From: an uncultured Lachnospiraceae bacterium
GTDB taxonomy: Bacteria > Bacillota > Clostridia > Lachnospirales > Lachnospiraceae
Assembly: GCA_947626365.1 (NCBI GenBank)
Contig: CANQRW010000003.1
Span: 1-64,000 of the forward strand
Direction: 5' to 3'
DNA: 64,000 nt
Shown here one piece after another: positions 34,041-43,720 of this stretch (position 1 is its first letter; every line of letters begins with the position of its first letter). The notes beneath the pieces were generated by a model, which ran no database searches, was not told the origin of the DNA, and was given only the letters and a program-made list of their open reading frames with translations. Made by a program: the position numbers and the translations under genes.

Positions 34041-35189
34041 ATGGCAAAGAAAGAATTAACCAAACTTCCCGTCACCATCATCCGGGGCGGAACCAGCAAG
34101 GGCATATATATTCTGGAATCGGACCTTCCCGCGGATAAGGAACAGTGGGAGCCCCTTCTGTTACGGCTTATGGGAAGCCCCGACAAGAAACAGATCGACG
34201 GCCTGGGCGGTTCCCAGTCCGTCACCAGCAAGGTGGCCATCATCAAAAAATCCGACCATCCCGGCGCGGATGTGGATTACACTTTCGCTCAGGTATCCGT
34301 GGATAAGCCCCTGGTCAGCTACAAGGGCAACTGCGGAAATATTTCCTCCGGCGTAGGTCCTTTCGCCATCGAGAAAGGGCTGGTTGAGGCCAAAGACGGC
34401 GTAACCTCCGTCCGGATCTACAACACCAACACCGACAAGATCATTATCGCCGACGTGCAGACGCCGGACGGCGCTGTGGAATATACGGGAGATTTCTATA
34501 TCGCCGGCGTGCCCGGAACCGCCGCTCCCGTCAAGCTGAAATTCGTGGAGCCGGCAGGGACTCTGGGCAAGGGCCTTCTTCCTACGGGAAACGCCGTGGA
34601 TACCCTGGATGTGCCGGACTTCGGACCGGTTCAGGTCTCCATCATCGACGCGGCCAATCCTCTGGTATTCGTGAAAGCCAAGGATCTGGGCCTGACTGGC
34701 AAAGAACTTCCCGATGAGCTGAACGCAGACGCGGAGAAGCTTGACCTTCTGGAGAAAGTCCGCGGCCTGGCTGCTGTGAAGCTGGGACTGATCGACGACT
34801 ACACCCGGTCCGCCTGGGACACTCCCGGAATCCCGAAGATGACCTTCGTAGGGGAGGCGGAAGACTACATGACCGCCGACGGCAAAGAGATCAAGAAGGA
34901 AAACATCGACCTGCTGTCCAGAATGATGTCCATGCAGAAGACCCATCCCAGTTACGCCATGACCGGCGCAATGTGTACCGCGGCCGCCGCTGTAGTACCG
35001 GGAAGCATCGTCAACCAGGTGCTGTCTGAGGGTACCGACACCCAGTTTATCCGGATCGGACATCCGGGCGGAATCCTGGAGTGCGGCGTGGACTATCAGG
35101 AAAACGGCGCCGTTCCCACCATCAACGACACCTTCGGTTTCCGTACCGCCAACCTTCTGATGGAAGGAACCGCAGCCATCCGCTTGTAA
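34041..35189 (+). CDS. PrpF/YbhH-family isomerase (aconitate or oxalomesaconate type)
   Basis: 382 residues of the PrpF fold, two diaminopimelate-epimerase-like halves: TIIRGGTSKGIYILESDLP, GLGGSQSVTSKVAII, YKGNCGNISSGVGPFAIEKGLV, and near the end GHPGGILECGVDYQENG. Family members shift double bonds: 2-methylaconitate cis-trans isomerase, 4-oxalomesaconate tautomerase. The Cys of GNCGN is the usual catalytic residue. GGAGG precedes the ATG by 8 nt. Together with the hydratase it can convert a trans-aconitate-like acid to a cis form and hydrate it; the exact acid is unknown. Confidence 0.9.
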   Translation: MAKKELTKLPVTIIRGGTSKGIYILESDLPADKEQWEPLLLRLMGSPDKKQIDGLGGSQSVTSKVAIIKKSDHPGADVDYTFAQVSVDKPLVSYKGNCGNISSGVGPFAIEKGLVEAKDGVTSVRIYNTNTDKIIIADVQTPDGAVEYTGDFYIAGVPGTAAPVKLKFVEPAGTLGKGLLPTGNAVDTLDVPDFGPVQVSIIDAANPLVFVKAKDLGLTGKELPDELNADAEKLDLLEKVRGLAAVKLGLIDDYTRSAWDTPGIPKMTFVGEAEDYMTADGKEIKKENIDLLSRMMSMQKTHPSYAMTGAMCTAAAAVVPGSIVNQVLSEGTDTQFIRIGHPGGILECGVDYQENGAVPTINDTFGFRTANLLMEGTAAIRL

Positions 35190-35303
35190 TGCCTGTACGC
35201 CGCTGAAACAGCGCACCGCTGCATTTATGAAACCCTAAAACGCATAAACATCGCATTACCAATCATGAAAGTCTACCGATATTAAGACAGGAGGAGAAAC
35301 AAT

Positions 35304-36494
35304 ATGAAAATGAGAAAGCTGCCGGCAGGACTTCTCGCTGCCGCTCTCGCCGGCTTGCTGCTTGCAGGCTGCGGCGGAGCCGCTTCCGGCACAGGCGCAG
35401 GTTCCAATTCCGGCACTGCCGCCGCAGACTCCGACTCCGGCTCGAAATCCGGCGCTGCTTCCGCAGACTCCGACTCCGGCGCTGCTTCCGACTCTGGCGC
35501 GAACTCAGGTTCAGCCTCCGGTTCCGGTTCCGCTTCTGGTTCCGCTTCCAGATTCGAGGACGATTTCGCCGCCGCGGAAGGCGCCATCGGAAACATAATC
35601 GGCTATCCGCCGAAGGAAATCAATGGTATTATTCAGTGGGGCGCTGGCGGCGGCACCGACTCCCTGATGCGTCCCTTAGCCGTTCTGGCCCAGGACATTT
35701 TAAGCACCAACATCGTCCTCACCAACAAGACCGGCGGGACCGGCTCCGTCGCCGTCCAGTACGTATATGACCAGGAAGCCGACGGCTCCTGCCTGCTGAT
35801 GGGCGCCGAGAACCCGGCGCTGTACGACACCCTGGGAATTTCCGAGCTGACCTATGACAACTATGAGTGCGTGATCCTGATCGGCGATGAGACCACTGGC
35901 GTTGTGGTGGGCAAAAATTCTCCCTACAACTCCCTGACCGAGATTGTAGACGCCGCCAAAAGCGGCAAAGAAGTGACCCTGGCCACCACCGGCACAGGCG
36001 GCCTTCCCTGGGAGGTTGCCGCCATGATCACCGGAATCACCGGCGCTGAGTTTAAGCAGGTGGAGTACTCCAGCGACGCCTCCGCCAAAGAAGCCGTCTT
36101 AAGCGGCGAATGCGATTTCACCATCTCCAAAGTACAGATGGGATATCAGGAGTACAGATCCGGCGATTACAAATGGCTCTGCGTTCTGGACACCAAGCCG
36201 GTCTCCATCATGAGTGACGTGCCCCTTATCACCGAGGAGTATCCTGAGTTTGAAAGCTATCTGCCCTGGGGACCCTTCTATGGCGTATTTGTAAAGGAAG
36301 GCACCGACGCCAATGTGAAAGCCATCCTGGAAGACGCGTTCTCCAAGGCCTACAGAGATTCCAGCTACAAGACTATGCTGGGCTACTTCTACATCAATCC
36401 TCTGGGCTACACCGGCGATGAGGCGAAGGAATACATAAACAAATGGAGAACCAACATGGTTGACATCCTGACGAAAGTCAACGCGGTTCAGTAA
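35304..36494 (+). CDS. TctC/Bug-type substrate-binding lipoprotein
   Basis: 396 residues. A signal peptide ends in lipobox LLLAGCGG. A Ser/Gly/Asp repeat linker (about 30-90; units like SDSGS and SGSAS) leads to the periplasmic-type domain beginning YPPKEINGIIQWGAGGGTD and with NIVLTNKTGGTGSVAVQYV, the family signature for tricarboxylate binding. In this Gram-positive it would be anchored outside the membrane. The usual partners TctA and TctB are absent; the following gene is an ion-transporter-type permease. GGAGG lies upstream of the ATG. Confidence 0.9.
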   Translation: MKMRKLPAGLLAAALAGLLLAGCGGAASGTGAGSNSGTAAADSDSGSKSGAASADSDSGAASDSGANSGSASGSGSASGSASRFEDDFAAAEGAIGNIIGYPPKEINGIIQWGAGGGTDSLMRPLAVLAQDILSTNIVLTNKTGGTGSVAVQYVYDQEADGSCLLMGAENPALYDTLGISELTYDNYECVILIGDETTGVVVGKNSPYNSLTEIVDAAKSGKEVTLATTGTGGLPWEVAAMITGITGAEFKQVEYSSDASAKEAVLSGECDFTISKVQMGYQEYRSGDYKWLCVLDTKPVSIMSDVPLITEEYPEFESYLPWGPFYGVFVKEGTDANVKAILEDAFSKAYRDSSYKTMLGYFYINPLGYTGDEAKEYINKWRTNMVDILTKVNAVQ

Positions 36495-36593
36495 GTTTCA
36501 AAAACAGAATAAACGACCCAATCAATTTTCACCTGTTCCGGCCTCTGCGGGGGCACGGACAGACAATGAATCCATAAATAGGAGGAATCTTTT

Positions 36594-37874
36594 ATGAGCG
36601 CAGTATTAGCTCCCTATATGCCCGCTATATCCCTGATCGTGCTGGCAATCGTTGTGGCAATCGGTTTTATCAAAAAAGTAAATCTGGGCTTTCTGTCTCT
36701 GGGCGTCGCCTTTCTTCTGGCGCTGATCGGCGGCCTGAAGGCCAAAGACGTCACCGGCGGCTTTTCAAGCTCCATGTTTGTAACCTTGGTAGGTGTAACC
36801 TTTCTTTTCGGTATGGCTTCTCAAAATGGTACACTGGATCTGTTTTCCAAAAAGATCGTTGCCCTGGTAGGAAAACGGACAGTACTGATCCCTGTGCTGA
36901 TGTTTGTGCTTTCCGCCTTCATCTCCGCCATCGGACCCGGCCATATCGCCGCCGGTATCCTGATGACCACCTTCGCCATGTATCTGGCTTTTGAGATGAA
37001 GATCAACCCCTGGGTTACCGCCCTCTTCGCCAAGCTGGGCGCCAACGCAGGCTGCGCCTCTCCCCTGTCCCTGACAGGACTTCTGGCCAAAGAGCTTTCC
37101 GAGCCTCTGGGCTACACCGGCTTCTCGGCTCACCTGTTCTTCTCCACCCTGCTGTCCGGCTTCGTGTTCACTCTGGTGATCTACATCGGATCCAAGAGCT
37201 ACAAAGTGAAGGCAGACAACCCGCTGAAGCTGTCGGAGATTCCGGCATTTAACCGCAACCAGAAACTGACTATGGCCGCCATCGTGATCATGGTCGTCTG
37301 CTGTATCGGCTTCAAGCTGGATACGGGCCTCTTCGCCTTCATCATGGCCGCCATCCTGATCCTTCTGGGCGCAGCCGACGAGAAAGCCGCCATCAAGGGA
37401 ATTCCGTGGGGAACCCTGATCTTCATCTGCGGCGTCGGCTCCCTGGTCAGCGTCATTGACAAGCTGGGCGGCATCACCATGGTTTCCGAATTCCTTCAGA
37501 GCTTCATGAGCGAGAAGACCACGGTTCCGATCCTGGCCGCTACCTCCGGTATCCTTTCCTGGGTCAGCTCCACCACCGGCGTGGTTATGCCCGCCCTCTT
37601 CCCGGTGGCAGATCAGGTGGCCCAGCAGTTTGCCAGCGTCAACTATGTGGAGCTGATCTCCGCAATCACGGCTACGTCCTTCGCGGCTGCCATCAGCCCC
37701 CTGTCCACCGGCGGCGCCATCATCATGTCCTCCTACTCTGCTTCCAAGGAGACCACCAACGAGGAGATGAACAAGCTGTTCACCAACCTGTTCCTGCTGT
37801 CCGTGGCCAATGTGGCCATCAATGTGCTGATGTCCGCGCTGGGCGTATTCAGCCTTGGAGGACTGTTCAGCTAA
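36594..37874 (+). CDS. C4-dicarboxylate/citrate-type permease (ion transporter superfamily, MatC-like)
   Basis: 426 residues, about 11-12 hydrophobic helices, including ISAIGPGHIAAGILMTTFAMYLAF and LSWVSSTTGVVMPALFPVADQVAQQ, which resemble the hairpin/clamshell repeats of MatC-like and other ion-transporter superfamily carriers. It probably imports the organic acid degraded by the hydratase and isomerase. Fourth gene of the operon, GGAGG 8 nt before the ATG. Pairing with a TctC-type binding protein is unusual. Confidence 0.85.
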   Translation: MSAVLAPYMPAISLIVLAIVVAIGFIKKVNLGFLSLGVAFLLALIGGLKAKDVTGGFSSSMFVTLVGVTFLFGMASQNGTLDLFSKKIVALVGKRTVLIPVLMFVLSAFISAIGPGHIAAGILMTTFAMYLAFEMKINPWVTALFAKLGANAGCASPLSLTGLLAKELSEPLGYTGFSAHLFFSTLLSGFVFTLVIYIGSKSYKVKADNPLKLSEIPAFNRNQKLTMAAIVIMVVCCIGFKLDTGLFAFIMAAILILLGAADEKAAIKGIPWGTLIFICGVGSLVSVIDKLGGITMVSEFLQSFMSEKTTVPILAATSGILSWVSSTTGVVMPALFPVADQVAQQFASVNYVELISAITATSFAAAISPLSTGGAIIMSSYSASKETTNEEMNKLFTNLFLLSVANVAINVLMSALGVFSLGGLFS

Positions 37875-37879
37875 ACCCA

Positions 37880-37931
37880 AACGCCCGTTTCCGATACAGC
37901 TGACTGATTCAGCCGCCGGGAACGGGCGTTT
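37880..37931 (+). terminator. terminator of the hydratase operon
   Basis: A 13-bp stem, AACGCCCGTTTCC against GGAACGGGCGTTT, with a TTCTTT tail, just past the permease stop. Confidence 0.85.
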
Positions 37932-37946
37932 CTTTATGCCCGCAGG

Positions 37947-40900
37947 CTACTTCCTGCGCCTGCGTCTGCCGGTGCGTCCTTTCCCAAAAGCCGGGATGGA
38001 CAGCGCCGCAGCTCCAATCAAAGAGAAGATCATCAGTGACAGCCAAAGCCCGAAGTGACTGTTATCACCGGTCTGCGGCGTATCCTGCGGATTTTCGTAC
38101 CAGAGCGGCGTATCCTGCGGACCAATCGGGCTGCCGGGCGGACTACCCGGACTATCGGGAGGATTACCCGGACTGTCGGGCGGATTACCCGGACCGCCGG
38201 AAGGATTGCCCGGATTGTCGGGCGGATTGCCCGGGCTGTCGGGCGGATTGTCCGGAGGCGGCGTATCCTTCCTGTTTACGAAGCTGGACTTCGCCGTATC
38301 GCCGTCCGGAATCGTCCCGGACGCGCCGCTTGCGGAAGTTCCATATCCATCCTGATTCGCCTCGGCCTCCGTCACCGTATAGGTGATTCCCGGAGGCAGG
38401 TTCCGCGCCGCGGCGCTCTGGCCGCTCTTCAGCGTGAATTCGGCCGCACCATCGGTAAAGAACATGTCGCCATACTGACCATTAATAGTCCTGTCGCCCA
38501 GCTCTACCCGGAAATTCCATTCCTTTTCCGTATCTCCGCCGGTTCCTGTAACAGTCTTGGCGACGGTCAGGTTACCCTTATGCTCATCCGGCGGCGGTGG
38601 TTCTTTCCTGTTTACGAATTTGGCTTCCGCCGTTGCCCCGTCCGAAATCGTCCCCGACTCACCGCTTAGAAGAGTTTCATAACCATCCTGATTGGCCTCT
38701 TTCTCCGTCACCGTATAAGTGAGCCCCGAAGGCAGATCCTCCGCCGTGGCGCTCTGGCCGCTCTTCAGCGTGAATTCGGCCACACCATTGGTAAAGAACA
38801 TGTCGCCATACTGACCATTAATAGTCCTGTCGCCCAGCTCTACCCGGAAATTCCATTCCTTTTCCGTATCTCCGCCGGTTCCCGTGACCGTCTTGGCAAC
38901 AGTCAGATTACCGATACTCCTGTCGTTGACAAATGTAACCTGGGCTTTCTTTCCATCTTCGATTTTCCCGGTCGCTTCACCTATAGCGGTTTCGTCCGCG
39001 CTGAGGACGCTGACTTCATTTTCCGCCGGAATCGTGATAACCTCATCTCCGCCGGCCTCAAACTCCGCAGGGATTGTGACAGCTTCATCCGCGCCGGATT
39101 CAGTTTCCTCCGGGACCGCATCGATTTCGCCCGCGCCGGCTTTGGCCTTCGATGCGGCCGCAGCGTATTCGCTCGCGCTGACCTCGCCTTGCGTCACCGT
39201 TGTGGTATATCCATCCTGATTGGCATCTGTCTCTGTTACAGTATAGGTCGTTCCTACCGGCAGTCCCTCGACCTCCACATATTCCGTGTCTTTGAGGGTG
39301 AACTCCAAACTGTTATCTTCGAGTTCCAGTCCGTCTGCCGGTTTCCCATTCTTGGAAATCGTCACTTCTTTCGGCTCTTCTGTCCCGCTAAAATCAAACA
39401 CTACCGCGAAATTAAATACTTTCTCTTTATCGCCGCCGGAGCCGGTGACCGTCTTTTCCACTTTCAGTCTGCCGGTCTTGAGCTCGTTAACGAAAGTCAG
39501 AATCTCTCCGTTCCAGTCCTGCCAGTCTCCTGCGCCGTTCTGCTTCCTCTTATAACTGACGCTCGCGACCTTCAGCAGATCACCATCCTTCGCAATTTTA
39601 ATGATAATCCGGTAGATGTCGCTGCTGTAAACGATATGGGATTTTTCCCCTTCAATCTCCCTGAGCTCATAGGTATAGGTACCAAGCTGTTCAAATTTCA
39701 GCGTTCCAAAATCAACCCAGCCGTCCTCTCCATTGCTCTGCCGCCAGGTGGGATTTTCTTCATCATCAGGGTCTTCACCAACAGCGTTGGACGGACCCGG
39801 CATATTCGCAATCAGCATAAGCTCATCGCCGAGCATATCGGATACTTCTCCGAGACGCTCTTCCTTCTCTTCAGAACCCGCTTTCTTTTCCACGAGGGAT
39901 TCCTTGTTCCCTTCCGCGACGGATTCCGTGTTCCCTTCCGCGGCGGATTCCTTGTTCCCTTCCGCGACGGATTCCGTATTCCCTTCCGCGGCGCTGCCCT
40001 GTGTTTCCTGCCGGTCAGCAGGCAGCTCGTCTTCCGGAGAAGTATCGGTCCCATCTGTCGGCTGAGACTCCGGCTTCTGCGTTCCCTCAGTCTCATGCCG
40101 GCCGGAAGGCAGCTCATCCTCCGGAGAGGAGTCCGTTTCGCCCTGACCCTGGGAGTCTGAGCCTGTCTCCGGTATTCCCTCTGTCTCCTCCGTCTGCATA
40201 TCACCCGGATTATTCCCGGTCTCTTCTTTCTCTTTGTCTCCGGATGTTTCCTCCTGGCCTGTTCCGGCCCGATTTTCATCTTCCTTCGGAGCGGAGGTAG
40301 CGGGAGGCTGCTGTTCCTCCTTCGGAGCAGAGGTGGAGGGAGGCTGCTGTTCTTCCTGTGAAGCGGAGGCGGCGGAATCCCGCTGTTCCTCCGAAGCTGC
40401 CGTCGGAACAGTTATCCGCTGTTCTCCCAAAATTCGGAACGGAACGGCTGTCCGCCACTCTCCCGATGTCCAGACCGGAATAGCTGTCTGCCGACTTCCC
40501 CAAGCCATGGCTGAGGCCGTCTGACCTTCTCGTTTCAGCGCGGTTATACGGAATATCAATGACTCTGCCGACAGCATGATCGACCTGGCAAACTTCTGCC
40601 CCTGCCGCAGCACGACAGGGCCGGCCGTCCCCTGCTGTCCTGTCCCGGACTGTGTTTCCGTGTCAGACCTCGTCTCTACCCCGGACTGTGTCTCTTTCTC
40701 CGGTTTCGTACCTGTCTCGGGCTGTGTTTCGTCCTCCGAATCTGTACCCATTTCAGGCTGCGTCGCGTCCCCCGGATCTGTGCCTGTCTCAGGCTGCGTC
40801 TCGTCCTTCGGATCCGTTCCCGCTCCGGGCTTTGTCTCATCCTCCGGTTTTGTACCTGACTCAGGCCTTGTCTCGTCCTCCGCATCTGTACCTGTTCCAG

Positions 40901-41357
40901 ACTGCGTCCCGTCCTCCGGTTTCGTACCTGTCTCAGGCTTTGTCTCGTCCTTCGAATCCGCCTCCGTTCCGGGCTGCGTTCCTTCATCGGAATCCGTTCC
41001 CGCTCCAGGCTGCGTCTCGTCCTTTGAATCCGTCTCCGTTCCGGGCTTTGTCTCATCCTCCGGTTTCATACCTGCCTCGGACTGCGTCTCGTCCTCCGGG
41101 GAAACAATCTCGCCTGTCCCGCTGGGTTTCTGCTCTTTATCTAAATCTCGCTGCTGCTCGCCGGTTTCATCGTCTTTTTCCTGCAGCTGACCGTTCGCGG
41201 CAGACTTCATCTGCTGCTCTGCGTTTCTGGCAGCTATCGTATTACCTGTCTCAACCTCAACGCCAGTCAGCTCAAAAGTAAACTCCCCTTCTTTCAGCTT
41301 ACCGTCGTACATCTTCCTCACGCGCAGAGGCACCTCAACCTGAGTTTCATTGTTCAT
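37947..41357 (-). CDS. sortase-anchored surface protein with Spy0128-like repeats, probably 5'-truncated
   Basis: About 1136 residues. C-terminus: a Pro/Gly/Asn stalk, sorting motif TPQTG, hydrophobic helix and [10 protein letters not shown] tail. Before it are three similar Ig-like pilin modules starting VEKTVTG or VAKTVTG, two almost identical. The N-terminus has no signal peptide: it begins [21 protein letters not shown], strands of a Spy0128-type domain, is then interrupted by about 500 residues of acidic repeats (units around DETQPGTGTDS), and the domain seems to resume at [23 protein letters not shown]. Without a signal peptide export is doubtful unless the 5' end was lost. The ATG at 41357 overlaps the preceding small gene by 11 nt. 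Confidence 0.8.
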   Translation of the reverse strand: MNNETQVEVPLRVRKMYDGKLKEGEFTFELTGVEVETGNTIAARNAEQQMKSAANGQLQEKDDETGEQQRDLDKEQKPSGTGEIVSPEDETQSEAGMKPEDETKPGTETDSKDETQPGAGTDSDEGTQPGTEADSKDETKPETGTKPEDGTQSGTGTDAEDETRPESGTKPEDETKPGAGTDPKDETQPETGTDPGDATQPEMGTDSEDETQPETGTKPEKETQSGVETRSDTETQSGTGQQGTAGPVVLRQGQKFARSIMLSAESLIFRITALKREGQTASAMAWGSRQTAIPVWTSGEWRTAVPFRILGEQRITVPTAASEEQRDSAASASQEEQQPPSTSAPKEEQQPPATSAPKEDENRAGTGQEETSGDKEKEETGNNPGDMQTEETEGIPETGSDSQGQGETDSSPEDELPSGRHETEGTQKPESQPTDGTDTSPEDELPADRQETQGSAAEGNTESVAEGNKESAAEGNTESVAEGNKESLVEKKAGSEEKEERLGEVSDMLGDELMLIANMPGPSNAVGEDPDDEENPTWRQSNGEDGWVDFGTLKFEQLGTYTYELREIEGEKSHIVYSSDIYRIIIKIAKDGDLLKVASVSYKRKQNGAGDWQDWNGEILTFVNELKTGRLKVEKTVTGSGGDKEKVFNFAVVFDFSGTEEPKEVTISKNGKPADGLELEDNSLEFTLKDTEYVEVEGLPVGTTYTVTETDANQDGYTTTVTQGEVSASEYAAAASKAKAGAGEIDAVPEETESGADEAVTIPAEFEAGGDEVITIPAENEVSVLSADETAIGEATGKIEDGKKAQVTFVNDRSIGNLTVAKTVTGTGGDTEKEWNFRVELGDRTINGQYGDMFFTNGVAEFTLKSGQSATAEDLPSGLTYTVTEKEANQDGYETLLSGESGTISDGATAEAKFVNRKEPPPPDEHKGNLTVAKTVTGTGGDTEKEWNFRVELGDRTINGQYGDMFFTDGAAEFTLKSGQSAAARNLPPGITYTVTEAEANQDGYGTSASGASGTIPDGDTAKSSFVNRKDTPPPDNPPDSPGNPPDNPGNPSGGPGNPPDSPGNPPDSPGSPPGSPIGPQDTPLWYENPQDTPQTGDNSHFGLWLSLMIFSLIGAAALSIPAFGKGRTGRRRRRK

Positions 41358-41658
41358 CAATCCTGTTTTGAACTTGTAATTGCGCAATCTGTTTCTTGAG
41401 GGATTCGATCAGCGCATCTTGAGCCGCAGCCTTTTTCAGGAGTTTTTTATAGAGGCTCTCGTAATCCGTAGTTTCCTTTGGCAGTTCCTTTTTCCGATTA
41501 CGACCATCCGTGGGGATGATCTCTCCGGTTTCAGGATCCACGCGTCCGATCAGTTTGCGCCGGGCCCGGGTCATTTTTTTCTCGGGATCCCAGTAGGAAT
41601 GGGATTCATAAGCGTAGGTAATTCCAGAGCGTTTGTCGTATTGTTTTATGATAGCCAT
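41347..41658 (-). CDS. small transposase-like protein (insertion-sequence fragment?)
   Basis: 103 residues. The first 55 (MAIIKQYDKRSGITYAYESH, SYWDPEKK, RKLIGRVDPETGEIIPTDGR) resemble the N-terminus of IS1634/IS4-like transposases common in Lachnospiraceae. The rest is a short coiled coil (KKAAAQDALIESLKKQIAQL) and the catalytic domain is missing. It has a good promoter and GGAGG 9 nt before the ATG. Its stop lies inside the start of the truncated surface protein gene, so the surface gene is expressed from this promoter. An insertion event may have removed the surface protein's signal sequence. The family match is from memory of motifs only. Confidence 0.6.
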   Translation of the reverse strand: MAIIKQYDKRSGITYAYESHSYWDPEKKMTRARRKLIGRVDPETGEIIPTDGRNRKKELPKETTDYESLYKKLLKKAAAQDALIESLKKQIAQLQVQNRIDEQ

Positions 41659-41673
41659 TAAAATATACCTCCA

Positions 41674-41718
41674 ATATGGTTATGTATATATTATAACACA
41701 TAACCATATAAAATGCAA
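41674..41718 (-). promoter_or_regulatory. promoter with 12-bp palindromic operator
   Basis: TTGCAT (41713-41718), 17 nt, TATAAT (41690-41695) on the minus strand. Inverted repeat ATATGGTTATGT (41674-41685) and ACATAACCATAT (41698-41709) brackets the -10, so a bound regulator would block polymerase. Confidence 0.75.
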
Positions 41719-41720
41719 GC

Positions 41721-41761
41721 AAAAAAGCCAAAAAAGTTGAGAAAAATAAACTTTTTTGGCT
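41721..41761 (-). terminator. terminator of the UxaA-type genes
   Basis: Perfect 13-bp stem AGCCAAAAAAGTT / AACTTTTTTGGCT (41726-41738, 41749-41761) with a 10-nt loop; five T follow on the minus strand. About 150 nt between it and the dehydratase stop hold nothing recognisable. Confidence 0.85.
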
Positions 41762-41908
41762 CATGCAAACTCACATATCCGTACTTAAATTTGGTTATGA
41801 ATCACTTTTATCTAACGCAGATACCTCTGAACAGTAACCACCTTTTTATGCATCGATTTTGCCAACATAACTGTACTATTTCCATCTTATATTGCCGCAT
41901 TCCTGCGA

Positions 41909-43069
41909 TTATATAAACCGGCAGACATGATCCACGGCGATATCAGAGAATCCGAAAGCCTCAGCCTTGGTCATTTTTCCATTGCAGATATCACCGATTA
42001 CGTGGACCAGCTCCGCTCCCATCTCTTTATAAGTCTTGGTTCCTGCAACAATGGCGCTCAGATCCACATCCATGTTGTCCTCCATCTTCTGATAGGTACG
42101 GGCGTTAGCCGTTACCTTCAGTACCGGAACAATGGCATTGCCGGTGGGGGTGCCGCGTCCTGTGGTAAAGATCACCGCGTTGCACCCGCCGGCTACCATG
42201 GAGGTAACGGAAGAGATATCATACCCGGCCGTATCCATCAGGATCGCGCCTTTTTTTGTGGGACGTTCCGCCTGTTTAAGCACTTCCACTACAGGACGGG
42301 TCCCTCCTTTGCGGATACACCCCAGGCTTTTCTCGTCCAGCGTGGAAAGCCCGCCTGCCTTGTTGCCGGGCGTCGGCTGCCCCGCTCTGCAGTCCTGGCC
42401 CGCTGCTTCCAGATGAGCTTCGTAGTCCTTGCATACCTGAATGATCTGATTATGTATCTCAGGGGTAGACGCCCTCTTTGCCAGCACATGCTCGCCGCCA
42501 ATCCACTCGATAGATTCGCTCATGATCGTAGAAGCGCCCATATCCACCAACAGGTCACTCAGTTCCCCTACCGCCGGATTACTGGCAATCCCGGAAGTGG
42601 CGTCAGAACCGCCGCACTCAATACCTAAAAGCAGCTCCGAGATATCGCACAGTTCCTTTTGCTGCATGGCGGCTTCCGCTGCCATATCCCTGGCGGCCCG
42701 AACCGCCTTCTCAATCGTCTTCAGCGTGCCTCCTTCATCCTGAATCCCAAAGGAAAACACCGGTTTGCTGGTCATGGACTGAATCTTCTCTCTCAGCTTA
42801 TCGTGAGGCACGGTCTCGCAGCCCAGCCCGATGATAACTGCGCCGTAGACATTGGGATTACAGGCAAAACCGGTCAGAATCTTCTGGCTCATGGCTGTAT
42901 TAGCGGCCACATCCGAGCAGCCGGTATTGAAAACAATATTGACAGCGCCTCTCACCTGGCCGGCCGCGATTCGGCAGCTTTCACTTCCGCAGGCGCATGT
43001 CGGAAGGATCAGGACATGATTGCGGATTCCCGCACGTCCTTCTTTTCTCTTATATCCCCAGAATTGCAT
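41909..43069 (-). CDS. UxaA-family dehydratase, large (catalytic) subunit
   Basis: 386 residues: MQFWGYKRKEGRAGIRNHVLILPTCACGSE is the opening of the altronate dehydratase C-terminal domain; GCSD, IIGLGCETVP, GIECGGSDATSGIASNP and GGCNAVIFTTGRGTPTGNAIVPVLKV follow, with conserved cysteines for an iron site. Such enzymes dehydrate sugar acids (altronate, galactarate, or (2R)-sulfolactate relatives). The ATG at 43069 has AAAGGAG at 9 nt; 43075 is an alternative. The SAF-domain subunit gene precedes it by 19-25 nt. Substrate not determined. Confidence 0.9.
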   Translation of the reverse strand: MQFWGYKRKEGRAGIRNHVLILPTCACGSESCRIAAGQVRGAVNIVFNTGCSDVAANTAMSQKILTGFACNPNVYGAVIIGLGCETVPHDKLREKIQSMTSKPVFSFGIQDEGGTLKTIEKAVRAARDMAAEAAMQQKELCDISELLLGIECGGSDATSGIASNPAVGELSDLLVDMGASTIMSESIEWIGGEHVLAKRASTPEIHNQIIQVCKDYEAHLEAAGQDCRAGQPTPGNKAGGLSTLDEKSLGCIRKGGTRPVVEVLKQAERPTKKGAILMDTAGYDISSVTSMVAGGCNAVIFTTGRGTPTGNAIVPVLKVTANARTYQKMEDNMDVDLSAIVAGTKTYKEMGAELVHVIGDICNGKMTKAEAFGFSDIAVDHVCRFI

Positions 43070-43094
43070 TTTCATTCTCTCCTTTCTGCTTTAC

Positions 43095-43397
43095 TCAAAC
43101 CGGAATCATTTCACTGTCATAGTCGCGGGGTACGCTGAACAGATTGTGATGGGCTACCCAATGTCCGGCAGGGATGACTTCCGAAGTCTTTCCCAGACTT
43201 TCTCCATATTTGATCACCTCTCCCCCCGCAGGTATATCCACCAGGGCAATCTTGTGGCAATAAGGAATGTCCTCCAACGCCGTCAGGGCAATCGTCTTCT
43301 CTCCGCTGCGGTAGACGACCTGCTGCCCGGCTGCCACCTCGCTGATACAGGTAACTACATTGTCGCCGGAGTCCATAAGCAATGCGTTAATCTCCAT
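43095..43397 (-). CDS. UxaA-family dehydratase, SAF-domain small subunit
   Basis: 100 residues: MEINALLMDSGDNVVTCISEV, IPYCHKIALVDIPAGGEVIKYGESLG and a C-terminal HVAHHN-like segment (HWVAHHNLFSVPRD) fit the N-terminal SAF half of altronate/galactarate dehydratases, here a separate protein. Start at 43397 is preceded by GAGG at 6 nt. It is co-transcribed with the catalytic subunit. Confidence 0.88.
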   Translation of the reverse strand: MEINALLMDSGDNVVTCISEVAAGQQVVYRSGEKTIALTALEDIPYCHKIALVDIPAGGEVIKYGESLGKTSEVIPAGHWVAHHNLFSVPRDYDSEMIPV

Positions 43398-43520
43398 CCA
43401 TTTCCTCTCCTCTCCCCAATCATTCAATTTCTAATGGCTTTCACATTCGGCTGTCTTAACAATAACAGCAAATTGTCATATAATCAAATAAATGATTTTT
43501 ATAAAACGATAAATTTAGGA

Positions 43521-43715
43521 TTATAATTCAAGACCTATATTCTTCCTCAGGTCCCGGCTGGTTTCAGCCGCAAATCTCTTCTGTCCGTCGGAAATAACCT
43601 GCATGACAAAGAAGCTGCCGCGGAATCTGCAGTGAATATTCAAAATCTCACTGCAATATTTCCGCAACAGCCCCTCTATATTTGTAAAGACCCGATTTCT
43701 GTGAAAACTAAATTT
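43521..43715 (-). pseudogene. C-terminal remnant of an unrecognised gene
   Basis: A minus-strand frame bounded by TAG and TAA without a start reads KFSFHRNRVFTNIEGLLRK, then SEILNIHCRFRGSFFVMQ and ends SRDLRKNIGLEL. It looks like the last 64 residues of a real protein, perhaps a regulator, whose front was lost. It abuts the end of the efflux pump gene. The remaining 43400-43520 is AT-rich with no clear promoter. Confidence 0.45.
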
Positions 43716-43720
43716 CTATA

